This document shows positions 22,917 to 34,100 of a stretch of DNA of 64,000 nucleotides, one piece after another. This DNA is from Erodium maritimum (Eukaryota > Streptophyta > Magnoliopsida > Geraniales > Geraniaceae). A program made the position numbers and the translations under genes. The notes beneath the pieces were generated by a model. The model was not told the DNA's origin. It worked only from the letters and a program-made list of their open reading frames with translations, and did no database searches. The stretch is taken from positions 60,346,336-60,410,335 of the forward strand of contig OY997592.1 in NCBI GenBank assembly GCA_963921825.1, read 5' to 3'. Within the stretch, counting starts at the first letter, position 1. Each line of letters starts with the position of its first letter.

Positions 22917-24126
22917 TTTTTCTTCTTCCCTTGGAAACTTGGATTGAGGATCCTTGGGAGGGAGATGAATCCACATACCTAATACACGATCGACGACGAC
23001 GACAGGTTGGTTTGGAGACGAGAGAAAGTGTGAAAATATCTCAGTAATTAACCTAACAACCTTATTGGATTGGGCCTCGTTTCCATTCGATTAACCTTTG
23101 GGCCTCGATCACCATTGAATGGGCTAACGTGTCTCTTTTGGGTTGGGTCTGTCCAATCGTACTACACAAGAACCATTTGGACCTCCCTTTTTTTCTGGTC
23201 AATTACAACCAAAAGGGAATTACATTAAGGAAGAGAGGACCCAAAGGCCCAAAAGAAAAAACATGAGCCGAAGAAGAACTTGAGGAAGAGTGAGTCGTGC
23301 CCTCGGGAATCGAAGAAGGACCTTGGGACAGGAACCGTTGCACGCACCGCACGCGACATCAACCACCAAGTCGACCCGAGTACCACTGGCCATTACCGAA
23401 AAAGACAACACGAGAGGACTTCCCACCTCACCACGCAGGAAATGACGTCATCAACATCAGCTAGGAGAACCAGAGAGTCGGCCGAGGCCGATGAGAGAAA
23501 CTAATCGGGGCCTACACCCGGATAGAACATCGAGTCCTCGACCATCACACGAACGCAGCAGCGGATGGATCGAGGAGGAATGGAATCCGAAGCCGCGACG
23601 GAGATGACGGTAGAACATTAGGGGCGAATAGGGACGACGAAGCCAACGACGGATCGGAGGAATCGAGGAGCCACTAAAAAAGAGAGAGATTTGGCGCTAG
23701 ACGAAGGCGGCGATACCGAGAACCAACACTCAAAGGAGGCGGCAAGCCACCACACACCGGTTACAGATATGAACACGAAAAGATGGAGGGAACCTGCGAA
23801 AGGGAAGCCGGAGAAGAGACCAGAGATACGACGCCAACGAAGCCATCTCCCAACCCTTAACTTCGACCTTCAACACGAGACAAGAGAGAGGGACCAAATC
23901 AAAATATCGAAACCTAGAGAGAGTCACACGTTAACGAAGAAGTAAAGGGCAAAAGAGGTCGTCGGCAAAAACGAGACCAATCAGATGGGAGGAGAAGAAA
24001 AGGGAGAGGAGAAGGTAAAATCAGCGACTCCCATGGCCAAGGAGGGCCACGAGAGCCGCTGGAAGCGGCGAAGCAAGGGAAGGGACAAGGGCGGCTAGGT
24101 TAGGGAAGAGTCGTCTCTTGCTTACT
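22917..24126. other. Stretch without a supported gene
   Basis: Purine-rich plus-strand sequence with only short open frames and no domains, splice patterns or terminal repeats. The 3' part (23930-24120) leads directly into the LINE fragment at 24127 and may belong to it, but nothing proves this. Confidence 0.35.
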
Positions 24127-24905
24127 TGGCTTCGGTTAATTTACTTTTTCATCATCTCTCATGAATGGATTGGAACTGCAAGATAGTATTCACCTGCTGC
24201 TTCTGTAAATCTAGATTTGGAGAAGACATTCGACAAGATTGATTGGTTATACTTGTCACAGGTGCTTTAGTGTATGGGGTTTGGAGGAAGGTGGATTATG
24301 TCGTGTTTGTGTGGACACTCTTCCATTTTACTCAACGGTTCTCCTTCTGAGCAGCTTCGAATCCTTTACAAAGTCATACAGAGTTGTCCTTGTCACCTTA
24401 TTTGTTTTTGTTTTCAGTATAGGGGTTTCATCACCTTTTTAAGCATAGGTTCAGGCAGGGATTCTATAATGGTATTCTGTTTTACTTATCTCGGATTCCC
24501 GTTGGGAGCGGTAGTCCTAGGCTCACGTCGTTTTGGAATCCGATGGTCGAGAGGTTTATAGATCGATTTACGATTTGGCGGAATCGATTTTCTCGATGGG
24601 AGGGCAACATACACTCATCAAGGAAAATTTTGTGAACTTGACAATCTCTTATATGACCATATTTAGATCTCTGAAGATGGTGGTTTCGTACCTTGGAAAG
24701 GCTTCAGAGACGATTCTTTTAGTGCTTTGGTAGTGAGATGATGTGTCTCTCTAAGGTTACTTGGGATGTTGTTTGTAGCTCTCAGGCTTTAGGAAGCCTT
24801 GGTGTTTGATCTCTTTCAGAGGTCAATACGAGCCTCCTCTTGAAGTAGTGGTGGCACTTTGCCACAAGAGACCCGTTGTATGGCGACATGTTCTTAGTAC
24901 CCGTT
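24127..24905 (+). mobile_element. L1-type LINE reverse transcriptase fragment
   Basis: Pieces in three plus-strand frames follow plant L1 ORF2 order. These are LDLEKTFDKIDWLYL near 24210, LLNGSPSEQLRI near 24320, YLGFPLGAGSPRLTSFWNP near 24495, GGQHTLIK near 24600, and LLLKWWWHFATRDPL near 24830. Frame changes between the pieces and loss of the region holding the catalytic FADD motif show that it is dead and internally deleted. It abuts a Copia fragment at about 24906. Confidence 0.65.
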
Positions 24906-27760
24906 GAAATTCTGTTCAAGTGCATGTCAGCGCCCTTCTCCATCTTACACACATGGAGGACAACCGCGTTCGTCATCATGCACTGGTCGTGGTCGGTAGT
25001 CATCAGGTCCATGTCAGATTATGTGGCTATCGCAATCGTACTCCTGGTCGATGTAGACGCCACTACCATCAACCACACACTCAGCCTCAGGCTCACATCA
25101 TGCATGCTCCGGCTCCTCCACTGTATGCGTTCCAGAACAGTGCCATGCCACTACCCCAGTCTTATCCACCATTATGGTACCCTGACTCGGCGGCATCTCA
25201 CCATATGACTATGAATTCAAGTCACCTACATCAGCCTATGCCATATTCAGGTTTGGATCAGGTGACCGTGGGGAATGGAAACAGATTGCCTATACATCAA
25301 AATGTCTCTTTCTGGTCCTGTATTTCAATTACGTAATGTTCTACATGTCTAAAATCCAAAAGTCTCTTCTCTTTGTTTGTAAATTCACAGCTAGCAATCA
25401 TTGTTTCTTTGAATTTTGGCCTGACCATTTTGTTGCTAAGGACCATGTAACCAAGGCAACCCTGTTGCACGGACAGAGTAAGGGGGACCTGTGTGCTCTC
25501 CCGGTCGGCATTTCCCCAAGCACCTCTGTTGCTACAACATCATCTCCGCTAGATTGGCATGCACGTTTGGGTCATCCGTCATCTCACACCACATCTCGTA
25601 TTATTCACACAAATAAATTACCAGTGTCTAGTCCTAGTTCAACTTCATCTGTTAGTTTTTGTGAAGCCTATCATCTTGGAAAGCTAGACAGATCCCCCTC
25701 CCCACCTGTCATTCATAGTACTACACATCCATTTCAATTTGTACACTCGGATGTCTGGGTCCGGCTCCCACTACCTCTATTAATGGCTATTAGTTCCTTG
25801 TTTTATTTGTCGATGATTTCACTCGCTTTATTTGGGTATTTTGTGTGAAACTCAAAAGTGACGTTCTTCCCATTTATCATGCATTTGATGCATTAATTAA
25901 ACGACAATTTCAAACTGACATTCAAGCTTTTCAATCCGATTGGGGTGGAGAATTTCGTAAACTAAACCCATATTTTCATACTAATGGTGTCATATTGTGG
26001 ATACAGGTTTAATGCTCCTAGCCCATGCCAAATGGCCACTCAAATTTTGGGCTCATGCATCTGTCTCTGCCGCTACGTCAATCAATGCTCTACCCACGCC
26101 GGTCCTTAAACATTTGTCTCCATGATGGGGACATAAATTTCATCGATTCTAGATGTTTTTAGCCCACATTCTTGAGGTTTATAGTCACGGGGTTGTATAA
26201 TTTGGTCCACCTTTCTCTCTTTACTCGTACTTTGTCTCTCCTTGTGTTTTGTAGGTGCTTTGATCGGAAAAAAGGCTAAAATGGAGGAAAAACCAATTTA
26301 AGAAGATTTGGAAGCTGACTGATCTTGCAAAGTGCATAACTTCTTCATACGGACTCCGAATCGCCTTATATAATATATCAAATCGAAGGGAATTCAAAGT
26401 TCTACAACTTTTATCAAGGGGTCGCCACTGTCTGGATGCGGGAAACTACACGGAGCCGTTACGGATACCGTGACGGACCCGTATGCGGATCCGAGAACGA
26501 AATCGTGACACGCGCAGGGTCAGGTTTCCAGATCCGTTTCTAAGCGAAAAAGAGACAAATTTCCTCTTTCCAAGTCCGATTTTGAGGAGATAAAGGCTAC
26601 CTAAAGTCTTTTAAATATGAGAGAGCTAAGTTAGAGAAAGATATCTTGTATTTGGGACAATCCTAGAGAGCTAGAAGGTAAAGATTGAGGAACTTTGAAG
26701 CTCGAAGGAAGAAGATCAACTTTGGCAAGATTCTTTAGAGAAGATAGTGTAAGAGAGAAGAGTTTGAGCTTGACTTCAACCATTGTAATCCTACATTGGT
26801 ATTTTATTTCCACTACTCTTTCAATATGATGATTGTTTATGGGTGTTCTTCTTCATCTTCTTCTTCTTTCTCCATGAGTAGCTAAATTCCATAATCTAGG
26901 GTTATGGAGGATTAGAGATTTAATTTCCAATGTGTTGAATGCATGAATATTGTGGTGATTGATTTGATTTAGGTTTGTATTTCATTTGAACTTAATGCTC
27001 TATCTCCCGGGTAGGCTTGATAGAAGGTGGGAATTTCAATCTGACACTCAGGAGAGGTGGATTGCAATTGGGTCAAAAATCTTATGCGAATTGGGTTTAA
27101 ATCTAGACTAGAGATAGCTAGGTTAACACAATTGCAATAACCATAGGTTTCATACTGAAAGTTAGAAATTATCAAAGAACGTAGTGCTTTGGGTCTTCCT
27201 ACATCTTGATTCGGGAGAACTAGGTGCTTAGATTCCATTAGGGTTTGAAACAACGGGAGAAGTTAGGACTAGTTTGAGAGATAATTCGTTGCCCCTAAAA
27301 TCAAACTTCACATTATTCATCGTTATTTAATGCATTGGAATTGGTCTCTATGAACCCAAAACCTTAGATTTCCTTTTCACTGATTCTAATCTATTTTGAT
27401 TTACCTGAATACTTGTTCACATTTTCGGTATTGTTTACATTTGCATGATCTTTTAAAACCAAAACCAAATTTTTAATGAAACAGCTTAATAACAACTCTA
27501 GATAGAAACTGTTTGACTCGTGCTCCCTAGGATACGATATCTGGACTTAATTCCTAAATACTACTTGACGATCAATACGCTTGTTGTGCCATTTTCTGTG
27601 TTAAAGCCGCAGGGCGTCACTCCACACCAAAAGTTGTACGATGCGTTGCCTAAATATCTCGAAACCAAACCGTTTGGATATGTTGTATATGCATACCTTA
27701 GGCCATATTCCCACATTAGTACTCATTCCGTATGACTCCTACTTGCTATGACCACTATGA
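24906..27760 (+). mobile_element. Copia gag-integrase fragment, split by a solo LTR
   Basis: The visible plus-strand pieces are a protease-region block with YPDSAASHHMT near 25170, an integrase zinc-binding block with DWHARLGHPSSH near 25555, PFQFVHSDVW near 25735, and KFWAHAS..SINALPTPVL near 26055. After the insertion, TPHQKLYDALPKYLETKPF follows from 27620. The solo LTR at 26123-27619 sits inside the integrase region with a CTCCA duplication. No LTRs of the Copia itself were recognised. It is broken in several places and older than the solo LTR. Confidence 0.75.
26123..27619 (+). mobile_element. Solo LTR with 5-bp target-site duplication
   Basis: It starts TGATGGGGACAT and ends GCAGGGCGTCA. 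CTCCA stands directly before (26118-26122) and after it (27620-27624). TG..CA ends with an exact 5-bp duplication mark a solo LTR left by LTR-LTR recombination. A diverged copy in opposite orientation is at 15598-17340. A GC-rich block near 26440-26520 carries CCGTGACGG-like palindromes that also occur in the Ty3 LTRs at 32.2 and 38.3 kb. Confidence 0.82.
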
Positions 27761-27921
27761 ATGCTTTTAAGAAACACTCAACAAAACGACATCAAAATAC
27801 TTAGATGCAATTCTCATTTCTAGAATCAATAATAACGACAATCAATCTTATTCGTCTCAAATAAATTCGAAATTAACATCATCTTAGTTTAAGGTTCAAT
27901 GAGCAAAGTTATCACTTAAGC

Positions 27922-28217
27922 TCAACCGTTAACGCATCGACATGCATTCTTCAGACAATGGACATGACCGTCCTTGCAGAAAATAGGCACTTTTGCACAA
28001 TCAGAATCTCTGCGACACTTATTTGCTGTCATATTTGAGTTCTTAGCTCCCACCGATAGCCCATTGTTAACGCATCGACAAGCATTCTGCCAACAATGGG
28101 CGTGGCCGTCCTTACAAAAAATAGGCAATTTTGCACAATCAGAACCATTAGCACAAGTATTTTTTGGGGAAAACCTCGGATCCGTTCTCCACTGTAACCT
28201 TTTTTCGCACGTCATGA
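27922..28217 (-). CDS. Two-domain cysteine-rich (defensin-like/NCR-like) peptide exon
   Basis: A 97-residue minus-strand frame, stop at 27922, encodes two copies of one domain with spacing C-X5-C-X6-C-X6-C-X4-C-X1-C. The first is CANGSDCAKLPIFC then CKDGHAHCWQNACRC. The second is CRRDSDCAKVPIFC then CKDGHVHCLKNACRC. They are joined by about 20 residues. The GSDC/DSDC and CxC ends resemble plant defensin-like and nodule cysteine-rich peptides, which are secreted and disulfide-bonded. No signal peptide is in this exon. A good acceptor, CCTGCAG, lies just before 28217, so an upstream signal-peptide exon is expected but was not found. The two halves are also alike at DNA level, indicating an internal duplication. 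The function is unknown; a pseudogene is possible. Confidence 0.58.
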
Positions 28218-28324
28218 CTGCAGGCCACCTTCGTAATCATGTCATGACAGTCACATTTTCGATATTATCAAATAGAGACGAAATCTGTAGCGAAGCTAAC
28301 GGTAATACTGGAAATGTCTAAATT

Positions 28325-29478
28325 ACTCCTAACTATTTTTGCACTTCCTAACATTAGTTTTACGATTATTTATTTATTTTTTGATACATGAATATGAAAA
28401 TATTCATATTATTTTCTAATTGTCCTTATTTTCTAAATTTCATTTTTTATTAATATTGTAAAATATATTTTTGTATTTGATTTTATATATCAAACTTAAT
28501 TTTTAACACCCATCGTTTATATTTGGTTTTATTTTTAAATCACTGTAAAAATATTTTTTAAATTAATTTTATCATATATTTTTGTATTGATTTTAAAAAA
28601 ATAGTTTTATTTTTAAAATTCATTTGTATTTTAAAAATACAGTTTTTATTTTTTATTTTTAAAATCATTTTTTTAGAAAATCTGTTTTTTTTAGAAAACC
28701 AATCTTATTTCTTATAGAAATCAGTTTTAATATTTTTTTAAATCTGTTTTATTTTGAAAAATCAGTTTTTATTTTTATCAAAATATGTTATTATCTTGAA
28801 AAATCTATTTTTATTTATTAAAAAACAGTTTTTATTTCTTATTTTTTTAATAAATCTTATGTAACTTTTAATTATTATTTTCAACCTTCATTAACCTATC
28901 ACAAAAATACCTAAGCTAGTCCAAAATCCCCTCCCTCCTCTGCGTCATCTTCATCACACCATGGCTGAGAAGTTGTAAATAGACTCAGTCTGGCTCAAGA
29001 ATCATTCCACACAATCCATTGAAATTGAACACCAAAACTTCTAATTTCACACCAAAAAAATAAAATTGAACACAACCTATTTCTTAAATCACTCCAAAGA
29101 AGTAGAATTCAGAAGATCAATACGACTGATATGTTGGTCCATTTACTGTTACAAGAGAGAGATAGAGAGGTGTGCATCGAGGAGAAGAACAAAAGGCAGA
29201 GAAATGGATGAGGAGAAGGAAGTGAATTTAAGACGTTCTCGAGCTTGCCAGATTCGACCGCCCTTGTAGTGCGGTGCAGAGAAAGGAAGAGGCCTTGCCT
29301 AGTTAAGAGGAAGAAGAAAATTTAGGGTTTGTGTCTTATATAAGAGTATGAGGGTAAAATTGGTATTTCAGAAAAAAAATTGGACATGTTAGCTACACAT
29401 GTATTTTCCATAAAAAAATGTTATGTTTAACGGTTTTTATCCTTTTTTGAAAATGGAAACTGACTTACAGTCATAACA
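28325..29478. other. AT-rich stretch then leader-like sequence, no supported gene
   Basis: 28330-28900 is very AT-rich, with repeated CAGTTTTTATTTTT-like phrases like those at 4440-4760 and 58790-59560. 28920-29330 is more balanced, with short frames only. 29340-29450 has phrases recalling the Mutator-like ends at 4300-4420. A decayed Mutator-like element is possible, but paired ends were not established. Confidence 0.35.
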
Positions 29479-29559
29479 TAATACCAAATGTGGACCATTG
29501 TATATACTTGAAAACCCACATTTGTTCACAGTCCCGAAATGTTATTACCCCTATTTTTT

Positions 29560-30400
29560 GCATCCACTATGTTGAAGTTGCGTCGACTTGTCAATATCAT
29601 ACCATCATGCATAAGTTCGAATTTGGTCTGTGCCGCCGCAAGTGTTTGATCATGGATGAAGCTTGGGTTTGGAATCTAATCTTGTGCTGGTGCATGGGTG
29701 GTCTACAGATACGGTTTAACAGCCATAAGATATTGCTAGAAAATATGGAGATGCTATTGTTGACTTTACATCATAACATCGATAACTTTCCACCTCCCCT
29801 AACCTTAGCCCACCAAAGACCACCAACCCATAGCTCAAACTTAGCCCGCAAGTCCTTCGGCCTTCTTTGACATTATAGTTATCTTTAATATATAAATACT
29901 CCTCTATTGTAATCTCATATCAAGCACAACCATCATCATTTAATATAATTTCTTTCAGTATTCCACTTCCCAAGTTAACGTGGTATCAGAGTTTTAGTAA
30001 ACTTTTTAAGATTTTGTGGCTTTGTCCACTCATTAGTTTACAAGTGTAACGGATGGGCAAGACATCCAAAAGATAGAAAATTTCGTTTCCGACTCACCAG
30101 CTTCCGTTTCCTGGTAACTATCCCACGCCAGGATTATTAACATCCATCCGTTTCTTTCCCGTATGGTCCGTTGCTCCGTCCAGCCACTTTGTCCGTTCCG
30201 TCCTCCGCTTCGTCCAGGCACCTTGGCATCCGTCCAGTCACCTTGGTAATGCTACCTTTACCAAGCGACCATTGTTCTCATATAGTCCCGCTCCTGCTGT
30301 CCGGTGCTCTTGCAGACACGTTCAGCGACTCAACATCTCCTCCCGCTGCTCATCTGCCAAGACAAATTGTCTTTGGCCAACAGTTGCTGAAGCTACTTCA
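29560..30400 (+). mobile_element. Copia LTR, primer-binding site and leader fragment
   Basis: TATAAATACTCC lies near 29895 as in an LTR promoter, and TGGTATCAGAG near 29981 is the start of a Met-tRNA primer-binding site. Beyond it, plus-strand pieces read HQLPFPGNYPTPG and PVWSV, like the N-terminal leader of some plant Copia gag proteins. The LTR start may be TGTTGAAGTTGCG near 29570. It is broken, lies just downstream of monooxygenase copy B, and no second LTR is seen. Confidence 0.5.
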
Positions 30401-30613
30401 TTTTCTAGAGAACAAGGAAAGTGAAAGCTTGTGGTTCGCAATTCAATTTCTTTGCAGAGAAGAAAGTATTTTTTGTAGTTGTAGAGTCAAGGTGCAGAAT
30501 ATATAGTAGAAAAGATAATAGTGTTGTTGCATGCATAAAAGTAAATGAAAGAAGAGTCATCACAAGCAGCTTGTTTGAAGTGATCCTGTAAACTTATCTC
30601 AGAACCAAAAGCC

Positions 30614-31129
30614 TCACAAACGGGAAGAAGCAACAAAGGAAGGAACATCACGAGGAAAAAATGGCATGTTTCTTTGTTGTAGCTGTTGGCAATCTTTAGG
30701 ATCAGCTGTCGTAGGATCAAAAGGCTCCTGACCAGGAACAACTAAACCTTGCTTGATTCGGCCCACCTTGCGTGAATGCAGGACTTGTCCTGAAGTCACC
30801 GGTAGCCGAATAGATTGATACTCATGGAGTGCGCGATACAAGTTGGTGGAACCAAACTTGCGGAGGCATTCTGCTAGAACCACTGCGTCTGATATGGACA
30901 TGTTGGTGCTCCTCGCAGCGTGAGGAGTCGTAGGATGAGCTGCGTCTCCAACTAGCACGACATTGTCCCAGAAAACTCGTTCTAGGGGATCGCAGTCGTA
31001 TATGACATTCAAAAATGGTTCCTTGGTTTGTTTTATCACTTTGGCCATCTCCGGAGCCCATGTTTTCTCTGCTTTTTCATGCATCTTATATATCAGCTCC
31101 TTGCTTACATTCATCGTCGCTGAACTATC
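30614..31129 (-). CDS. Monooxygenase copy B, exon 4
   Basis: Starts DSSATMNVSKELI after acceptor GCATGCAG and holds NVVLVGDAAHPTTPH. It ends PSFVASSRL with a stop at 30614. Small length changes near the end put the tail in a different frame from copy A. Confidence 0.85.
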   Translation of the reverse strand, partial: DSSATMNVSKELIYKMHEKAEKTWAPEMAKVIKQTKEPFLNVIYDCDPLERVFWDNVVLVGDAAHPTTPHAARSTNMSISDAVVLAECLRKFGSTNLYRALHEYQSIRLPVTSGQVLHSRKVGRIKQGLVVPGQEPFDPTTADPKDCQQLQQRNMPFFPRDVPSFVASSRL

Positions 31130-34100
31130 CTGCATGCATACAAACGTGTATAAACAACACACATATAAGGGGATTATCTACTGCTATCCATTCTTACAAT
31201 GTAAATTGTAAGCTTATAGAGGGGAAATATATATACATATAGGGGAGGTATCGAGTACAAATCATCTATCGTGCAAACTAAGAATCATTGTGGGTTGTCA
31301 AATCTGAACAATAGACAAAGGAGAACAAATGTAAGACCCGCTTCCGGTCGAACCGATGACTCAAGAAGTCACTCGGGACTTTTCCGGAACCCAAACGAAT
31401 TAGCCATCATCACGGTTGGCTTCAGGGGAGAAATCCCTTTCGTTTGAGTATAATATTGGAGAAAGTCAATTTTGCTCAAAATGAGACTTTTTATCGACTA
31501 AAGCATTATTTTATTGTGCTGGAATTTAATTGGGGAAAAAGTAAATAGCCTTTGGACACTTGTCCCCTTTTGGTTGAAAGAGAGAAAAAGGGATAGTCAT
31601 AGACCCTTTTACCCTCCCAAAAGCTACTACCAGGAATTCTAGCTCAATGGCTTTTTGGACATTTGCTACATCTAGGTATTATATGAGATTGGAATAGCAA
31701 ATTCAACTCATTTTGTTGGTGTAGCCGAAATCTAGAGGAGGAGCAAGGGAGAAGAGCTCCCATGGAGCTTTGAAGGAAAATCAAGGAAGAAGAGGCCACT
31801 TGAAGTCTTCCTCTAGCCATCCCTCCTCAAAATCACTACCATCTTCTTCATCTCAACATTCTAGAGGTAATGGAACTCTCTAATCCTCATTTCTCTTCAT
31901 CTCTTTTCATGGGTTTTGGGTGAAATTGCTAGATGATGTTGGGTTTGAGTAGAAATGGTGAGAGATGTTGTTGATCAGAAGCTTTGTTGGGTTTCTGTTG
32001 AGAAATCATTGATTTGTTGGGGCTTTTGAGTTGGGTTTGATTTGAAGAATACTTGGAAAGTTGTTTGTGTGTTGATTCCTACCATGGGTAGAGGAGTATT
32101 GAAGGATTTGGACTGTTTTGGGAGTTGGAATGGGCAAAATTCTGGGTTTTAAGGTGGTTTTTCGGAGAAAAGGAGCTGGAGGTTGAAGAAGGGCGAAACT
32201 GTCCTGGTGCGCCACGGATCCGTGACGGATCCCGTGACGGGCGACGTCACGGCTCCGTGAGGGAGTCCGTGACGGCACTCGTCACGGCTCCGTGACGGCA
32301 CTCGTCACGGCTCCGTGACGGCACTCGTCACGGCTCCGTGACGGTAACCGTGATGGTTAACGTCACGGATCCGTGACCAGATCCGTGGCAGACCAGGGTG
32401 AGGGTTTCTTGAGGGTTTTTGCACCTTGGTTGATCTTGGTTTTGAGCGGAACTTTGGAGGGGCTTTGGGGTTTTGCTTGCTGTTTAAGTGGAGTCTAATT
32501 AACGTTTCTTTGTGTCCAAGACTTTGGGGATCAAGCTAGAGGAGCAAGGATCACGCCGGGACCCGAGTGAAGAACGGAGTGGTGATCATCGGGCTTCATC
32601 AAAGTGTTGAGAGGAAGACCTTGAGGTAGGGAAAGCCTTAACCTCTCGTTTATGATGCTTAGTATGCATGCTAGGTTAATAAAATTGGAAAGGTCCTAGA
32701 AATGCCTATAGGATGCGAATAACTAGCATAATCGTCTTTCTTTTACTAATAGCCGGAAGTGTCTAGTGGTGACCGATTAGGATGCCAATCACTAGTATAA
32801 TTCGCTTTCAATACTTGGGAATTGATTGTCTAGTAGAGGAGCCTTGGCAAAGCCCTCGGATTAGTTGCGTGTTAGGATCACATGCTTGGTTGTTGGTTGC
32901 TTAGTGGATAGGCTAAAGAGTCTAACGGAACTAGTTGAATTGCATGTGCGAATGCTCATTTGAAGGTTTTTATGATTGGTTGATTACACTCGTTCTTGAT
33001 CGTTGATTGTATTCGAATGATTACTTGACTTACTTAAATGGTTGTTTGGGGCATCGAGTATGACTGGTTGTACCGAGCGGTGCAATCAGGTGATCGATGC
33101 CCCGGTGGTTCGAAACTGGTAAGTGAACGGTAAGTTGGGATTGTGTGATTGGTGTGATATGATTTAGTGATTCGTGTGCTGTGTGCTATGGTGAATCGGT
33201 GATGTGTGAGCTATGTGTGTTAGTGGATTGGTGGTGGTTGGATTGGATTGCGTCGTGTTTCGGTTGAGTGCGTTACTAAGTTGTTAAGTGATTATTGTTG
33301 ATACGGTATGGTACCTACACCGTTGAAGAGTCCGGTGTAGGGTGAGATAGTGATTATTGTTGATACCGTTTGGTACCTACACCGTTGAGGAGTCCGATGT
33401 AGGATGATATAATTGTTATTTAGTGAATTGCCCAAGTGTATGCTTCCTATGGGAGTAATACCTTGGTTCCCGAGGACATAAAATCCTTTGGAGACGTTTC
33501 TGAGAATCCCGATGATAAGCGCCCCGAAGGGTTGTTTCCGGTCGCCTCAATGTTATGCGTCTCCTCTGGATTTGAGGGAAAATCCGAGAGGACACATCAT
33601 TTGTGGATCGGAGGGTGGAGACTTCATGTGCCACGACATTGAATTGGGTTATCTTTTACCAGCGTTCGTTAAGATCTATCCTGTTGACTTGCTTTTGACT
33701 TATTTGAGTTTAAGGTCCACTTTGTTATGGGTTTTCTCTACTGAGCGCAAGCTCACCCCTGTGAGTATTGTTGTGTTTACAGGCTTGATTGATGAGTAGA
33801 GGCTCGGAAGCTTCTCGGTGTGGGTATCCATAGCGACTTTGTTTATTCTATTTTGTTCGGAACAGATTTTTGTAGAGGATTATTATTACACCCCTGGAGG
33901 GTTATTTATGTTTTAAACTAAATTTGGTGGATTCGAGTTACTTAGTGGAGTTTTCTGGAACTTTTTGTGAATTGTTATCTCTTTTATTCATGTTTTACTA
34001 GTCATGCCTCGAGTCCGGGCAAGAACCGGATTTGGGGCGTGACAACAAAAGCGCCAACATATTTTATCTCCATGCTCGGATATGGAAGTCAGGTCGATAG

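Larger units (their letters stand above)
31330..34044 (+). mobile_element. Solo LTR (Ty3 chromovirus-like) in intron 3 of copy B
   Basis: It starts TGTAAGACCCGCTTCCGG and ends GATTTGGGGCGTGACA, 2715 bp. ACAAA lies exactly on both sides (31325-31329 and 34045-34049), so it is a clean solo LTR. Its ends match the pattern of the minus-strand LTRs at 9.0-12.1 and 19.2-22.4 kb. Inside are the GTGACGG palindromic array (32215-32385), the ACACCG-type repeats at 33300-33420, and the 14-base palindrome at 33742-33755. It is antisense to the host gene. Confidence 0.85.
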
